Below are positions 6,638 through 7,929 of a DNA stretch of 7,929 nucleotides, piece after piece. The stretch comes from an uncultured Clostridia bacterium (GTDB taxonomy: Bacteria; Bacillota_A; Clostridia; Christensenellales; Aristaeellaceae): contig CAMVBO010000063.1 in the NCBI GenBank assembly GCA_947165745.1, positions 1-7,929 on the forward strand, written 5' to 3'. Every line of letters starts with the position of its first letter. Position 1 is the first letter of the stretch. Made by a program: the position numbers and the translations under genes. Below the pieces are notes generated by a model that worked only from the letters and a program-made list of their open reading frames with translations, was not told where the DNA came from and did no database searches.

Positions 6638-7927
6638 CTATTCCCGTGTCCTGTTTCCACGCAAAATCCCCAGCGCCCGCTTACCGATGTCCCGGCGCAG
6701 GATCATGCCGTCCCACTTCACCTGTGCGGCGGCGGCATAGGCCTTTTCGATGGCGGCGGGCAGGTCGTCCGCCGTGCAGGAGATGCCCAGCACCCGCCCG
6801 CCGGCGGTGACCAGGTTGTCGTCGTCGTCCAGGGCGGTGCCGCTGTGGTAGACCTGGGCCATGGCCTCGGCATTGCCCAGGTCGATGACCTTGCCCTTTT
6901 CATACTTGCCGGGATAGCCGCCGGAGGCAAGCATCACGCAACAGGCCGCGCCGTCCGAGAACGCCACGGGGGTGTCCGCCAGAGTCTCGTTCTCCACGGC
7001 CAGCATGATGGTCAGCAGGTCGGACTTCAAAAGCGGCAGCACCACCTGGGTCTCCGGATCGCCGAAGCGGCAGTTGTATTCGATCACCTTCGGTCCATCC
7101 TTCGTCACCATCAGGCCAAAGTACAGGCAGCCCTTGAAGGGGCAGCCCTCGGCGTTCATGGCCTGGATGGTGGGCAGGAAGATCTCCTTCATGCAGCGCT
7201 CGGCCACGTCGGGCGTATAGCAGGGGTTGGGGGCGATGGTGCCCATGCCGCCGGTGTTGGGGCCGACATCGCCGTCGCCCACCCGCTTGTGGTCCATGCT
7301 GGACACCATGGGCTTCACCACATGGCCGTCGGTGAAGGCCAGCACGCTGACCTCCGGGCCTTCCAGGAACTCCTCCACCACGATGCGGCTGCCGGACGCG
7401 CCGAAGGCGCCGTCGATCATCGCCGAGCGCACGGCGGTCTGGGCCTCCTCGCGGGTAAAGGCGATCACCACGCCCTTGCCCAGGGCCAGGCCGTCGGCCT
7501 TCACCACCACCGGGACGGGGCAGGTCTTCACGTACTCCAGCGCCTTTTCAGCGTCGTCGAACACCTCATAGGCGGCGGTGGGGATGTTATACTTCTTCAT
7601 CAGGTCCTTGGCGAACACCTTGCTGGCCTCGATGCGGGCGGCGGCGGCCTCCGGGCCAAAGCACTTCACGCCCAGGGCGTGCAGCCGGTCCACGCAGCCC
7701 AGGGCCAGCGGGTCGTCCGGGGCCACCACGGCGAAGTCCACCGGGTTTTGGCGCACATAACTGACGATGCCGTCGATGTCCGTGGCCTTCACGGGCACGC
7801 AGCGGGCGTCCCTGGCAATGCCGGCGTTGCCGGGCAGGCAGGTGATCTCCGCCACCTGCGGGTTCTCCTTCAGCTTCTTGATGATGGCGTGCTCGCGCCC
7901 GCCGCCGCCGACGACCAGTATCTTCAT
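6638..7927 (-). CDS. purD: Phosphoribosylamine-glycine ligase (GAR synthetase)
   Basis: PurD joins phosphoribosylamine and glycine, using ATP, to form GAR, the second step of de novo purine synthesis. The 429-residue protein has the usual family length (E. coli PurD has 429). It begins MKILVVGGGGREHA, the N-terminal Rossmann-like motif. The ATP-grasp core shows DGLALGKGVV (145-154), DHKRVGDGDVGPNTGGMG (212-229) and the metal-binding EYNCRFGDPETQ (283-294). The C-terminal domain has GGYPGKYEKGK (336-346) and ends shortly after RRDIGKRALG. At 70-73 it has PDDP where E. coli PurD has PEAP; I believe this is common in Clostridia. ATG at 7927 lies two bases from the window edge, so its ribosome-binding site, promoter and upstream neighbours cannot be seen. 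TAG at 6638-6640 ends the gene. purL follows in the same direction after 112 bases, consistent with a shared purine transcription unit. Confidence 0.97.
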   Translation of the reverse strand: MKILVVGGGGREHAIIKKLKENPQVAEITCLPGNAGIARDARCVPVKATDIDGIVSYVRQNPVDFAVVAPDDPLALGCVDRLHALGVKCFGPEAAAARIEASKVFAKDLMKKYNIPTAAYEVFDDAEKALEYVKTCPVPVVVKADGLALGKGVVIAFTREEAQTAVRSAMIDGAFGASGSRIVVEEFLEGPEVSVLAFTDGHVVKPMVSSMDHKRVGDGDVGPNTGGMGTIAPNPCYTPDVAERCMKEIFLPTIQAMNAEGCPFKGCLYFGLMVTKDGPKVIEYNCRFGDPETQVVLPLLKSDLLTIMLAVENETLADTPVAFSDGAACCVMLASGGYPGKYEKGKVIDLGNAEAMAQVYHSGTALDDDDNLVTAGGRVLGISCTADDLPAAIEKAYAAAAQVKWDGMILRRDIGKRALGILRGNRTRE

Positions 7928-7929
7928 GT

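Noticed and set aside
6526..6660. N-terminal extension of PurL by 45 residues
   Set aside because: The frame stays open but the sequence does not resemble PurL, it overlaps the end of purD, and a strong ribosome-binding site precedes ATG at 6525.

Overview
The window reads as chromosomal housekeeping sequence from a GC-rich member of the Bacillota, probably class Clostridia. The strongest pointers are the long single-chain PurL of the clostridial type and ribosome-binding sites that pair well with the Gram-positive anti-Shine-Dalgarno sequence. The taxon is an inference; no rRNA or other marker is present. The genes are visibly GC-rich, while the one long gap is much poorer: 2401-2700 is 45% G+C by hand count.

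Layout from left to right: (1) 1-857, plus strand: the 3' part of mutY, an adenine DNA glycosylase, cut by the left window edge. (2) 910-2331, minus strand, convergent with mutY: a membrane protein with about 12 predicted helices and a C-terminal LuxR-type DNA-binding domain. (3) 2332-2835: a 504-base gap holding a likely promoter and a possible structured leader for the LuxR-type gene, a near-perfect 15-base palindrome, and the intrinsic terminator of the purine genes. (4) 2836-6525, minus strand: purL. (5) 6638-7927, minus strand: purD, whose start codon lies two bases from the right edge.

purD and purL run in the same direction, 112 bases apart, and act close together in de novo purine synthesis. 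PurD makes GAR from phosphoribosylamine and glycine; after GAR is formylated to FGAR by an enzyme not seen here, PurL converts FGAR to FGAM. A terminator hairpin lies about 60 bases after purL, so purL looks like the last gene of its transcription unit.

No mobile element, CRISPR array, tRNA, rRNA or defence system was found. The least ordinary parts are the membrane-anchored LuxR-type regulator and the AT-richer gap upstream of it. I do not see strong evidence for an undescribed multi-gene system.
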